Shown here: piece by piece, positions 25,584-32,501 of the stretch
Layout: every line of letters begins with the position of its first letter
Position numbering within the stretch: position 1 is the stretch's first letter
NCBI GenBank assembly: GCA_021770755.1
Contig: JAETQI010000037.1
Location: 1-45,810 of the forward strand
From: Lachnospiraceae bacterium
GTDB taxonomy: Bacteria; Bacillota; Clostridia; Lachnospirales; Lachnospiraceae
Reading direction: 5' to 3'
Length of the DNA: 45,810 nt
The notes under the pieces: model-generated
The model's input: the letters and a program-made list of their open reading frames with translations, nothing else
Told to the model about the DNA's origin: nothing
Databases searched by the model: none
Made by a program: the position numbers and the translations under genes

Positions 25584-26933
25584 TTGAACATAATGCCGGA
25601 AATGGATGAGGCAGTTTTAAAGAGAGTCCTGCCTCACAGTATCGAGGCGGAACAGTCCGTGATCGGTTCCATGCTGATGGACAAGGAGGCGATTACCATC
25701 GCGAGCGAGCAGATCAGCGGCGATGATTTTTACGGGAAACAATACGGTATTTTATTCGATGCCATGGTTGAGCTCAACGATGAGGGAAAACCAGTCGACC
25801 TGGTGACGCTGCAGGAGCGGCTCAAGGAAAAGGGGACGCCGCCTGAGATCTACAGTCTCGAGTACATAAAGGACGTCATGGCAGCGGTGCCGACCTCCGC
25901 GAACATCAAGCACTATGCGAATATCGTGGCGGAGAAGGCAATTCTTCGGAAACTGATCCGCGTCAACGAGGAGATCGCAAACAGTTGTTATGCCCAGAAT
26001 GACTCGCTGGAGTCGATCCTGGAGACTTCGGAGAAAAGTATTTTTGATATCATACAGAAGCGCAACAGCGGCGATTTTGTGCCGATCCGGCAGGTTGTCA
26101 TGAACGCGATGAATCTGATCGAGGAAGCGTCGAAGAGCAAGGGGGCAGTGACCGGGATCGCGACGGGGTTTCTTGATCTGGATTACAAGACAGCGGGAAT
26201 GCAGCCCTCTGATCTGATACTGATCGCGGCTCGTCCCTCGATGGGAAAGACCGCGTTCGTGCTGAATATCGCACAGCATGTGGCATTTCACGAGAGCAAG
26301 TCTGTCGCGATCTTTTCTCTGGAGATGTCCAAGGAGCAGTTGGTGAACCGTCTGCTGTCGCTGGAGTCCAAGGTGAACTCCCAGGCGATCCGGACAGGAA
26401 ATATGAAGGACGACGAGTGGGAGCGGCTGATCGAGAGCGCGGATGTGATCGGGCGATCCGGACTGCTGATCGACGATACGCCGGGCATCAGTATCGGGGA
26501 GCTGCGTTCCAAATGCAGGAAGTTCAAGCTGGAGTATGATCTGCAGATGATCATCATCGACTATCTGCAGTTGATGACCGGTTCGGGGAAGGGCAACGAG
26601 TCGAGACAGCAGGAGATCTCGGAGATCTCCAGATCCTTAAAGGCGCTGGCTCGTGAGCTGCATGTGCCTGTGATCGCGCTTTCCCAGCTATCGCGCGCCG
26701 TGGAGCAGCGGCCGGACCACAGACCGATGCTTTCTGATTTAAGGGAGTCTGGCGCGATCGAGCAGGATGCCGATGTGGTCATGTTCATCTACCGCGACGA
26801 TTACTACAACAAGGATACAGAGCTGAAAAATGTGGCGGAGATCATTATCGCGAAGCAGAGAAACGGTGCGATCGGCACGATCAATCTGGCGTGGCTGCCG
26901 GATTATACGCAGTTTGCCAATCTGGCGAAATAG
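25584..26933 (+). CDS. dnaB: replicative DNA helicase DnaB
   Basis: A 449-residue replicative helicase: N-terminal helical domain (LPHSIEAEQSVIGSMLMD), linker, and RecA-like domain with Walker A ARPSMGKTAFVLN, Walker B MIIIDYLQLM, arginine-rich LSQLSRAVEQRPDHRP and DLRESGAIEQDADVVMFIYR. No intein. The TTG at 25584 has AAAGGAC about ten bases upstream; the ATG at 25593 is the other candidate and would drop three residues. Last gene of the gdpP-rplI-dnaB operon, with a terminator just after it. Confidence 0.96.
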   Translation: MNIMPEMDEAVLKRVLPHSIEAEQSVIGSMLMDKEAITIASEQISGDDFYGKQYGILFDAMVELNDEGKPVDLVTLQERLKEKGTPPEIYSLEYIKDVMAAVPTSANIKHYANIVAEKAILRKLIRVNEEIANSCYAQNDSLESILETSEKSIFDIIQKRNSGDFVPIRQVVMNAMNLIEEASKSKGAVTGIATGFLDLDYKTAGMQPSDLILIAARPSMGKTAFVLNIAQHVAFHESKSVAIFSLEMSKEQLVNRLLSLESKVNSQAIRTGNMKDDEWERLIESADVIGRSGLLIDDTPGISIGELRSKCRKFKLEYDLQMIIIDYLQLMTGSGKGNESRQQEISEISRSLKALARELHVPVIALSQLSRAVEQRPDHRPMLSDLRESGAIEQDADVVMFIYRDDYYNKDTELKNVAEIIIAKQRNGAIGTINLAWLPDYTQFANLAK

Positions 26934-26953
26934 ATAAAATAATCATATTACAG

Positions 26954-26986
26954 AAGAGGACAGGGTGAGAGCCGGTCCTCTTTTTC
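26954..26986 (+). terminator. intrinsic terminator after dnaB
   Basis: AAGAGGAC (26954-26961) pairs with GTCCTCTT (26975-26982), followed by TTTCTAT; the right arm runs into five T. Confidence 0.75.
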
Positions 26987-27037
26987 TATATAGAATCGAC
27001 AAAATGACATCATAAATGACAAGAAAGGAGCTTACAA

Positions 27038-27991
27038 GTGGTAAAGGAAAAGTATTTGATCAATGAGGCTGCAAAGGAAGTTCATGTGGAATCGCATGTA
27101 TTGAGGTACTGGGAGGAGGAGCTTGCGCTCCCGATCAAACGCAATGAGCAGGGGCACAGGATCTATACGCAGGAGGATATCGACAGGTTTATCGTGATCA
27201 AGGATCTGAAGGATCAGGGGCTGCAGCTCAAGGCAGTCAGGACGGTATTAGACCAGATACATAGTGATGATGGAGGCGGGGAGGATATGAGAGCAGACAA
27301 TCCATTTGCACAAAAGCAGCTAACGAAAATATCAAAGACAGGAGAGGCAAAGATGGCGTCGATCAAAAATTCAGAGGATGTAAAATGGAACGAACGATTT
27401 GGAAAAAAGCATGAGGCGGCAGAAGATACCGCGTCCGATGCACAGGAGAGGAGCCAGGATCCGTCTGGGGAGGGCAGGGAGGATATGAGGAATATGATCG
27501 AGATCAAGGAAATGAAATCGCTTGACAGCAGACCGGACTATTCCCGGGACAGCCGGCTGCCGGAGGCGGGACAGGCTCAGACACTGCGGCTGCAGTATCT
27601 GTTCCAGAAGCTGATCAAGGATGCGGTGGCAGCCAACAATAAGGAGATGGCAGACCTTCTGGTGGAGCGCATCACGGAGAATGTGAAGGGCGATCTGTGC
27701 AAGGAGCTGGATTATCAGTTCCGGCTCATGGAGGAGCGCGATGAGGAGCGCGTGGCGAACCGGCATGAGCAGGAGGATCAGCGCAACGAAGAGTACTACA
27801 AGCGCATTGACGAGTTGCTGCGGCAGTACAGCGGCAAGTCATCGAAGCGAAAAGAGCGGAACAAGGCAAAGGAGAAAGCGAAGGAGAAGCAAAAGGAAAA
27901 GACGATCGAATTTCCAAATGCCCAGGAAAAAGGAGAGCCAAAGGCAAAGAAAGAGTTTCATTTTTTCAGAAAGGCTGTCGAGGCGAAATAG
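27038..27991 (+). CDS. MerR-type helix-turn-helix protein with coiled-coil C-terminus
   Basis: A 317-residue protein. Residues 1-70 form a MerR-like winged helix (INEAAKEVHVESHVLRYWEEE, RIYTQEDIDRFIVIKDLKDQG). The rest is charged: a linker, a helical segment around 180-230 (LQYLFQKLIKDAVAANNKEM), a predicted coiled coil, and a Lys/Glu-rich tail. GTG start with AAAGGAG upstream. Proteins like this are common next to dnaB in Lachnospiraceae; the regulon is unknown and there is no effector-binding domain of metal-sensor type. Confidence 0.8.
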   Translation: MVKEKYLINEAAKEVHVESHVLRYWEEELALPIKRNEQGHRIYTQEDIDRFIVIKDLKDQGLQLKAVRTVLDQIHSDDGGGEDMRADNPFAQKQLTKISKTGEAKMASIKNSEDVKWNERFGKKHEAAEDTASDAQERSQDPSGEGREDMRNMIEIKEMKSLDSRPDYSRDSRLPEAGQAQTLRLQYLFQKLIKDAVAANNKEMADLLVERITENVKGDLCKELDYQFRLMEERDEERVANRHEQEDQRNEEYYKRIDELLRQYSGKSSKRKERNKAKEKAKEKQKEKTIEFPNAQEKGEPKAKKEFHFFRKAVEAK

Positions 27992-27999
27992 AAAAAAAC

Positions 28000-28026
28000 G
28001 AGCAGGGAAGATGCTCTTCCCTGCTC
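28000..28026 (-). terminator. terminator of the ferredoxin gene (also facing the MerR-type gene)
   Basis: A 12-bp perfect stem (GAGCAGGGAAGA with TCTTCCCTGCTC, 3-base loop) lies between convergent genes. On the minus strand it is followed by seven T, a canonical terminator for the ferredoxin gene. On the plus strand there is no U run. A sequence relative lies at 31181-31211. Confidence 0.85.
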
Positions 28027-28043
28027 AACTATGTTATTGACCA

Positions 28044-28214
28044 TTATGCCTGGTCGATCGATCCTGTAGGGCATGCGCCTGCGCAGGAACCGCAGTCAAT
28101 GCACTTATCTGCATCAATCTCAAACTTGCCGTCCCCCATGCTGATCGCGCCAACAGGGCACTGGGACTCACAAGCGCCGCAAGATACACATGCATCTGAA
28201 ATCTGATATGCCAT
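28044..28214 (-). CDS. 2[4Fe-4S] ferredoxin
   Basis: A 56-residue clostridial ferredoxin with two CxxCxxCxxxCP clusters: CVSCGACESQCPVGAIS and CIDCGSCAGACPTGSI. It carries low-potential electrons in the cytoplasm, for example for pyruvate:ferredoxin oxidoreductase, hydrogenase or radical-SAM activation. The ATG at 28214 follows AGGAGG; the frame extends upstream without support. It sits just downstream of pflA with its own terminator; a role in reducing the activase cluster is possible but only inferred. Confidence 0.95.
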   Translation of the reverse strand: MAYQISDACVSCGACESQCPVGAISMGDGKFEIDADKCIDCGSCAGACPTGSIDQA

Positions 28215-28334
28215 AGTAAAAATTCCTCCTTTTATCATCAATAATATGTTGCTACAAATATTCTAATATATATTCATACGAAATACAAGGTAAAAAGTAT
28301 AAAATATTGTAAAGTATCTGATTTAATACATGGT

Positions 28335-29093
28335 CTATCTGGCCGGAAGCCCGCGTCTCTCGCGGATGCCGTTCAGGATATGCTGCTTTAATTCGGGTAC
28401 CTTGCCCTTGTCCATCTCAGGGACACCTTCAAGGCGGTACTTCATGCCAAGCTCGTCGTATTTCTTCTTGCCCATGGTGTGGTAGGGGAGGACATCGAGC
28501 GCCTTGAGGTTTTTGAGTCCTCCGATAAAGTAACCCAGCCTGTGCAGGTCGTCCGGATCGTCCGTGATGCCCGGAACGACGACATGGCGGATCCAGATCT
28601 CGACATTTTTGCGGTCGAGGTACTCCGCAAAGGCAAGGATGCCGTCGTTAGGCTGCTGTACCAGCTCTTTGTGCTTCTCGGGATCGATATGCTTGATATC
28701 AAGCATCACCAGGTCGGTCACCTCACAGAGCCTGTCCAGCTTTGCAAGCCACTCCGGATTGCCGTCCGGGCGGTAGGCGATGCCGGAGCTGTCCAGACAG
28801 GTGTGTATGCCGCGCCCGTGCGCCAGCGTAAAGAGCTCCAGCAGAAAATCGATCTGCATCAGCGGCTCGCCGCCGGTAACAGTGATGCCCCCGCCGTTGT
28901 AGAAGGGTTTGTTGCGCTCGTAATTTTCCAGAATTTCTTCCGGTTCCATGAGTGTGCCCGCATTCATCTCCCATGTGTCCGGGTTGTGGCAGTATGCACA
29001 TCTCATAGGACAACCCTGCACGAACACCACATAGCGCACGCCGGGACCGTCAACAGTTCCAAAGGACTCTAAAGAATGGATTCTTCCTTGCAT
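28335..29093 (-). CDS. pflA: pyruvate formate-lyase activating enzyme
   Basis: A 252-residue radical-SAM activase. GTVDGPGVRYVVFVQGC leads into the CxxxCxxC cluster motif (Cys 28, 32, 35 in CPMRCAYCHNPDTW), then GGITVTGGEPLMQ for SAM binding, VMLDIKHID and a C-terminal VLPYHTMGKKKYDELG. It abstracts hydrogen from the glycine of the pyruvate formate-lyase radical domain. In many genomes pflA follows pflB; here three rightward genes separate them. Its substrate glycine is on the separate 81-aa protein at 31833-32078. Confidence 0.94.
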   Translation of the reverse strand: MQGRIHSLESFGTVDGPGVRYVVFVQGCPMRCAYCHNPDTWEMNAGTLMEPEEILENYERNKPFYNGGGITVTGGEPLMQIDFLLELFTLAHGRGIHTCLDSSGIAYRPDGNPEWLAKLDRLCEVTDLVMLDIKHIDPEKHKELVQQPNDGILAFAEYLDRKNVEIWIRHVVVPGITDDPDDLHRLGYFIGGLKNLKALDVLPYHTMGKKKYDELGMKYRLEGVPEMDKGKVPELKQHILNGIRERRGLPAR

Positions 29094-29324
29094 AGTATCA
29101 ACCTTTCCTGTATCATTATAATCTAATATATCTATTATACCCTATTTTGGCGCGGGGGGATATATCAAAAGAAGTATTTTTTTATATTTGGGACACTTTT
29201 TTGCTTTCAGTCGTCTAATAAGTGTAGGGAACAGTGATGGGATAGCTGATCGCGGTTTCCGTGTACAATGATCATTGGCTACAAAATATGAGTAACGACA
29301 GTTACAGAATAGAGAGGAAAAGGC

Positions 29325-29855
29325 ATGAAAAACCTGGTAAAACGCGCCCGGAAAGGGGACGCAGATGCGTTTGCAGCGCTGATGCAGTCACAGATGCAGA
29401 ATATGTATAAGACGGCAGCGGCGATCTTAAGCAACGATGAGGATATCGCAGACGCCGTGGGAGATACGCTCCTTGCATGCTGGGAAAAGATCGGACAACT
29501 GCGGAGTGCAGAGTTCTTCCGGACGTGGATGACGAGGATCCTGATCAATAAGTGCAATGATATCCAGCGAAAAAAGAGAGAGCTGTATTACGGTGATGAT
29601 CAGCAGGAATTTCCGGAGGAAGTACAGGAATACAACAACATTGAATGGGTGGAAATGATGAAATGCCTGGATGAAAAGTACAGGCTGGTGATGGTGCTCT
29701 ACTATGTGGATGCGCTGACCACCGTGGAGATCAGCGAGACACTGAACATGCCGGCGAGCACAGTTCGCACGCGGCTTGCACGGGGCAGGGATCAGATGGC
29801 GTCGATCTATCAGATCGGGGAGAAGCGCAGGGCAGTAAACGGAGGTAAAGTATGA
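29325..29855 (+). CDS. ECF-type sigma factor
   Basis: A 176-residue sigma-70 family protein: region 2 at about 1-70 (AFAALMQSQMQNMYKTAAAIL, EDIADAVGDTLLACWEKI, FRTWMTRILINKCND) and region 4 at about 105-165 (LDEKYRLVMVLYYVDALTTVEI, LNMPASTVRTRLARGRDQM). AGAGAGG precedes the ATG. The stop overlaps the next start (ATGA), coupling it to a DUF4179-type membrane protein, its likely anti-sigma factor. Confidence 0.92.
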   Translation: MKNLVKRARKGDADAFAALMQSQMQNMYKTAAAILSNDEDIADAVGDTLLACWEKIGQLRSAEFFRTWMTRILINKCNDIQRKKRELYYGDDQQEFPEEVQEYNNIEWVEMMKCLDEKYRLVMVLYYVDALTTVEISETLNMPASTVRTRLARGRDQMASIYQIGEKRRAVNGGKV

Positions 29856-31039
29856 GTGAGGATAGGACGGCTGAAAGACTGCAGGAGACGATCGTGGTTC
29901 CGGACATTGTCCAGCAGAGGGCAGATCATGTATTGGCACAGATCAGGAAGGAAAGCATTACAGAACGAGAAGGGGGAAAACAGATGGGATATGCGGGAAG
30001 AAGAACGAGAAGAGGTATGTGGGCGGCTGTGGCAGCGGCAGTGCTGGTGCTTGGGTTAGGCACTGTGGCGTGTGCGGTATATCTGCATTGGAGCCGCGGG
30101 ATGGAGGAATGGTTCGAGGCTACACCGGAACAGAAGGAGTATCTGGAAGAGACTCAGATCACGGTACCGATGAACGACAGCGTCACACAGGAAGGTGTCA
30201 CGGTCACGGTGCAGCAGCGCATCGTGGATGCCCGCTTTGTATACCTGTCCTTCCGAATAGAGGGCTATCACGTTGAGGACGGCATCGAACCCTGCTTTGA
30301 GTATGTGGATACGACGGTGGATGGTGAGCCTGTCAATATGATCGGCGGACACTTTTTTGACAATCTGCATCGTGATGCGGACGGAAATATTACGTATACG
30401 GATGGCACGCCGGCAAAGGAGACTGCGGACGGCAGCATTATCGGGAAATATGTGGGTGATGACGGCAGCATGGAGTATCTCATGACGCTCATGACGGCAG
30501 ACGGCAGGAGCCTGATCGGACAGCCGGTCCACATAGAGTTCCGTAATCTGGGAATCGTCAGCAAGGCGGCGTATACGCCGGATATCGAGGCGGCATGGAC
30601 ATTTGATTTCCCACTGGATGCTTCCGAACAGGTCAGAAGCATCGAGCTGTCACAGCCAGTCGGGGACAGCGGCGCCACGTTAACAAAAGTGGAGATCTCA
30701 CCGATCTCGCTCTACGCCGAATTTGATTTTCCGATGCAGACAGTTCCGATCGAAGGGACCGATCAGAATGGAAATACCATCCAATCCACTACTTTTGCGG
30801 AGGTGCCCGGTCTTGTGGGCGTGCGCCTAAAAGACGGAACACGGCTGACAGGCATCATACAGGGCGGCTCTGATGGAGATGATGGAGATGACCACAATAC
30901 GTATATATTATCCCGCGGAATAGACCGCATCATTGATCCGGCAGAAGTCGATGCACTGCTGTTTATGAAAGCCGGGGCTGAAACGGATGAAGAGTATTAC
31001 AATATGCCGGAGGAGAAGCTGTATATCATATCGTTCTAA
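29852..31039 (+). CDS. DUF4179-type membrane protein, likely anti-sigma factor
   Basis: A 395-residue protein: about 55 cytoplasmic residues, one membrane helix near 57-78 (GMWAAVAAAVLVLGLGTVACAV), and a large extracellular DUF4179-like region (ITVPMNDSVTQEGVTVTVQQ, then IVDARFVYLSFRIEG) of about 300 residues. This domain commonly follows ECF sigma genes in Clostridia. Overlapping start and stop with the sigma gene support co-translation. It is presumed to hold the sigma factor until an envelope signal is perceived; the signal is unknown. Confidence 0.82.
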   Translation: MSEDRTAERLQETIVVPDIVQQRADHVLAQIRKESITEREGGKQMGYAGRRTRRGMWAAVAAAVLVLGLGTVACAVYLHWSRGMEEWFEATPEQKEYLEETQITVPMNDSVTQEGVTVTVQQRIVDARFVYLSFRIEGYHVEDGIEPCFEYVDTTVDGEPVNMIGGHFFDNLHRDADGNITYTDGTPAKETADGSIIGKYVGDDGSMEYLMTLMTADGRSLIGQPVHIEFRNLGIVSKAAYTPDIEAAWTFDFPLDASEQVRSIELSQPVGDSGATLTKVEISPISLYAEFDFPMQTVPIEGTDQNGNTIQSTTFAEVPGLVGVRLKDGTRLTGIIQGGSDGDDGDDHNTYILSRGIDRIIDPAEVDALLFMKAGAETDEEYYNMPEEKLYIISF

Positions 31040-31042
31040 AGT

Positions 31043-31060
31043 GTGTTTGAAAAATGCTTT
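31043..31060 (+). repeat. 18-bp match to the end of the MITE at 40228-40392
   Basis: GTGTTTGAAAAATGCTTT occurs here just after the DUF4179 gene and identically inside the left end of the MITE. The two preceding bases differ at one position (GT here, GC there). The rest of the MITE is not present, so it is a remnant or solo end. Confidence 0.5.
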
Positions 31061-31081
31061 TGAAAAGCAGCAGTATTAAGG

Positions 31082-31123
31082 AACAGTTCTGTTTTGATTA
31101 AAAAACAGGACTGTTTTTCTTTT
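31082..31123 (+). terminator. intrinsic terminator of the sigma/DUF4179 unit
   Basis: AACAGTTCTGTTTT (31082-31095) pairs with AAAACAGGACTGTT (31102-31115; 13 of 14 pairs), followed by TTTCTTTT. Confidence 0.8.
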
Positions 31124-31180
31124 ATGCACACGGGTACCCAAAGGAAGATTGTCAACATGCGCTGACGGGTGCCCGGCGCA

Positions 31181-31211
31181 CGAGTAGGGGAAGATGGCTC
31201 TTCCCTACTCG
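31181..31211. repeat. hairpin related to the 28000 terminator
   Basis: CGAGTAGGGGAAGA pairs with TCTTCCCTACTCG with one bulged G and a TGGC loop. It resembles the terminator at 28000-28026 in stem and loop, with the fourth base pair changed from C:G to T:A on both arms. It has no U tract here. Confidence 0.6.
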
Positions 31212-31296
31212 ATTAAGGCACGATCATGGACGGATGTCTTTCTGTTATGGTAAACTTTGAAAATTGACGGATAATGCAAAAACATGCAAAAAATGC

Positions 31297-31325
31297 TTTA
31301 CAGTTGTGCAAAAAGCAAGTAGAAT
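31297..31325 (+). promoter_or_regulatory. promoter of the BlaI-type repressor with flanking direct repeats
   Basis: TTTACA (31297-31302), 17 bases, TAGAAT (31320-31325), then the repressor start at 31391. TGCAAAAA occurs three times around it (about 31275, 31285 and 31308), the last one inside the spacer. TACAGTTGT at the -35 box resembles half of a BlaI/MecI operator. Autoregulation is plausible. Confidence 0.5.
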
Positions 31326-31390
31326 AGAATTGATAGATTAGTATGGTAGAATATTATCGTACCAGATTTCATTTAATGGAGGAAGTCATT

Positions 31391-31774
31391 ATGGAGAATA
31401 ATGTTAGATGTGAGATGTCGCAATCAGAGAGTCTGATTATGGATTATTTGTGGAAAAACGATGGCGGAAAAGGCTTTAGCGAGATTATGGAATATTTAAA
31501 TGGGGAATTACATAAGAACTGGAAAAAGCAGACGATCAATACCTTTATCCGGCATTTGATCGACAAGGGACTGATCGCTGTGGATACGAGTCAGAAGAGC
31601 AGGCGCTATTCCGCGGCATTGACAACAGCGCAGTATGCGCGCGGGAAAGCAAACAAGATCCTGGCGGACTATTATGACGGGTCGGTCGAGGTGTTCTTAT
31701 CGGCGCTGACCGGAGGAAAGCAGCCCAGTAAGAAGATGGTGGACGAGCTGAGCGAGATGATGAAAGGTGAATAA
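31391..31774 (+). CDS. BlaI/MecI/CopY-family repressor, orphan
   Basis: A 127-residue winged-helix repressor of the penicillinase-repressor family: SQSESLIMDYLWKNDGG, FSEIMEYLNGEL, KKQTINTFIRHLIDKGLI (recognition helix region), and a C-terminal dimerisation helix VEVFLSALTGGKQ. The usual partner, a BlaR1/MecR1 membrane protease, is absent nearby. The ATG at 31391 follows GGAGG by eight bases. It is alone between the sigma unit and the convergent pfl operon. Target genes are unknown. Confidence 0.85.
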   Translation: MENNVRCEMSQSESLIMDYLWKNDGGKGFSEIMEYLNGELHKNWKKQTINTFIRHLIDKGLIAVDTSQKSRRYSAALTTAQYARGKANKILADYYDGSVEVFLSALTGGKQPSKKMVDELSEMMKGE

Positions 31775-31775
31775 T

Positions 31776-31805
31776 AAAAGCCCTGAGAAAGTTCTCAGGG
31801 CTTTT
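31776..31805. terminator. bidirectional terminator between the repressor and the pfl operon
   Basis: A 14-bp perfect inverted repeat, AAAAGCCCTGAGAA with TTCTCAGGGCTTTT, ends in U runs on both strands and serves the two convergent units. Confidence 0.88.
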
Positions 31806-31832
31806 GTATGCCTTGCTATGAGATTAGGGCGA

Positions 31833-32078
31833 TTAGATCGCCTCGTGGAATGTACGGGAGATAACGTCTGCCTGCTGCTCCGGTGTTAACTTGATGAAGT
31901 TAACAGCGTATCCGGATACGCGGATCGTCAACTGGGGATAATTCTCAGGATGCTTCTGCGCATCTAACAGCGTGTCTCTGTTGAGTACGTTCACGTTAAG
32001 GTGATGACCACCCTTTGTAGCATAACCATCCAATAAAGAAACTAAGTTATCAACCTGTGCTGCATTATTCATTGCCAT
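31833..32078 (-). CDS. stand-alone glycyl radical domain of pyruvate formate-lyase (GrcA/YfiD-like)
   Basis: An 81-residue protein equal to the C-terminal domain missing from the adjacent Pfl[47 protein letters not shown] (radical glycine at residue 56) and [20 protein letters not shown] precedes the ATG at 32078. E. coli GrcA is a comparable free domain that repairs oxygen-damaged PFL, but there it accompanies a full-length PflB. Here the core lacks its own radical domain, so this protein should be essential for activity. It is last in the operon, before the bidirectional terminator. Confidence 0.92.
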   Translation of the reverse strand: MAMNNAAQVDNLVSLLDGYATKGGHHLNVNVLNRDTLLDAQKHPENYPQLTIRVSGYAVNFIKLTPEQQADVISRTFHEAI

Positions 32079-32110
32079 CGTTATATACCTCCTGATATGA
32101 TCTATATATT

Positions 32111-32314
32111 TTACTCTTTGTCCAATCCCTCGTGGAGCGTTGGTACGCTGCACGCCATCGGATTGCTGGAACAGTCTGTACATCCAAGTGTCTGGACTTC
32201 TTTTGTGGACGCATCCTCACTGACATCTACATTGAAATGCCCCACAGCTTTCTCGCTGGAAAAACCGGCGTCAAGCTGGGCTACGAGGTCGTCGATCATT
32301 GATTTCTCATCCAT
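32111..32314 (-). CDS. 67-aa Cys-containing protein resembling the N-terminal half of the radical domain
   Basis: A 67-residue protein encoded between PflB core and radical-domain genes. Its residues 6-30 ([14 protein letters not shown]...VGHFNVDV) align with [13 protein letters not shown]...HHLNVNV of the 81-aa protein. The RVSGYAV glycine loop is absent; in its place is a Cys-rich tail, [11 protein letters not shown] (a CxxC and a third Cys). AGGTG lies six bases before the ATG. It could be a placeholder or regulator that docks on the PflB core, or a metal/redox protein. No named family is recognised. Confidence 0.8.
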   Translation of the reverse strand: MDEKSMIDDLVAQLDAGFSSEKAVGHFNVDVSEDASTKEVQTLGCTDCSSNPMACSVPTLHEGLDKE

Positions 32315-32342
32315 CGGTTACACCTATTCCTCTCTTTGGATA

Positions 32343-32364
32343 CACAGGGGCATACGCCCCTGTG
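32343..32364 (-). promoter_or_regulatory. GC-rich hairpin between pflB and the 67-aa gene
   Basis: CACAGGGGC and GCCCCTGTG form a 9-bp perfect stem with a 4-base loop. There is no U tract, so it is more likely a transcript-processing or stabilising element, or a partial attenuator, than a full terminator. Confidence 0.55.
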
Positions 32365-32375
32365 CAGTTGTAAGA

Positions 32376-32501
32376 CTAATTGTTCAGATCTAACTCGATA
32401 TCGCCGGAGAAGACCGAGGGCTTCTCTGGCGCGTAGCCTTAGTTGTTGAGGTCAAGCTCGATATCGCCGGAGAAGACCTTCGCTTCCTTACCAAGTGCGT
32501 T
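32376..32501 (-). repeat. in-frame tandem duplication of the PflB C-terminal tail
   Basis: The codons for [12 protein letters not shown] plus stop at the end of pflB recur 63 bases downstream in the same frame, again ending in a stop (TAG at 32376-32378). If the first TAA (32439-32441) were read through, the tail would gain 20 residues ending in the same motif. Confidence 0.75.

Larger units (their letters stand above)
31040..31390. other. intergenic region with terminator, repeat-like segments and BlaI-type promoter
   Basis: This 350-base gap holds an 18-bp match to a MITE end at 31043-31060, a terminator at 31082-31123, a structured repeat at 31181-31211, three TGCAAAAA direct repeats and a promoter at 31297-31325. 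No coding frame with a ribosome binding site was seen other than the flanking genes. Confidence 0.6.

Noticed and set aside
31274-31320. CRISPR-like array from TGCAAAAA repeats
   Set aside because: Repeats are only 8 bases with irregular spacing, and no cas genes are present in the window.
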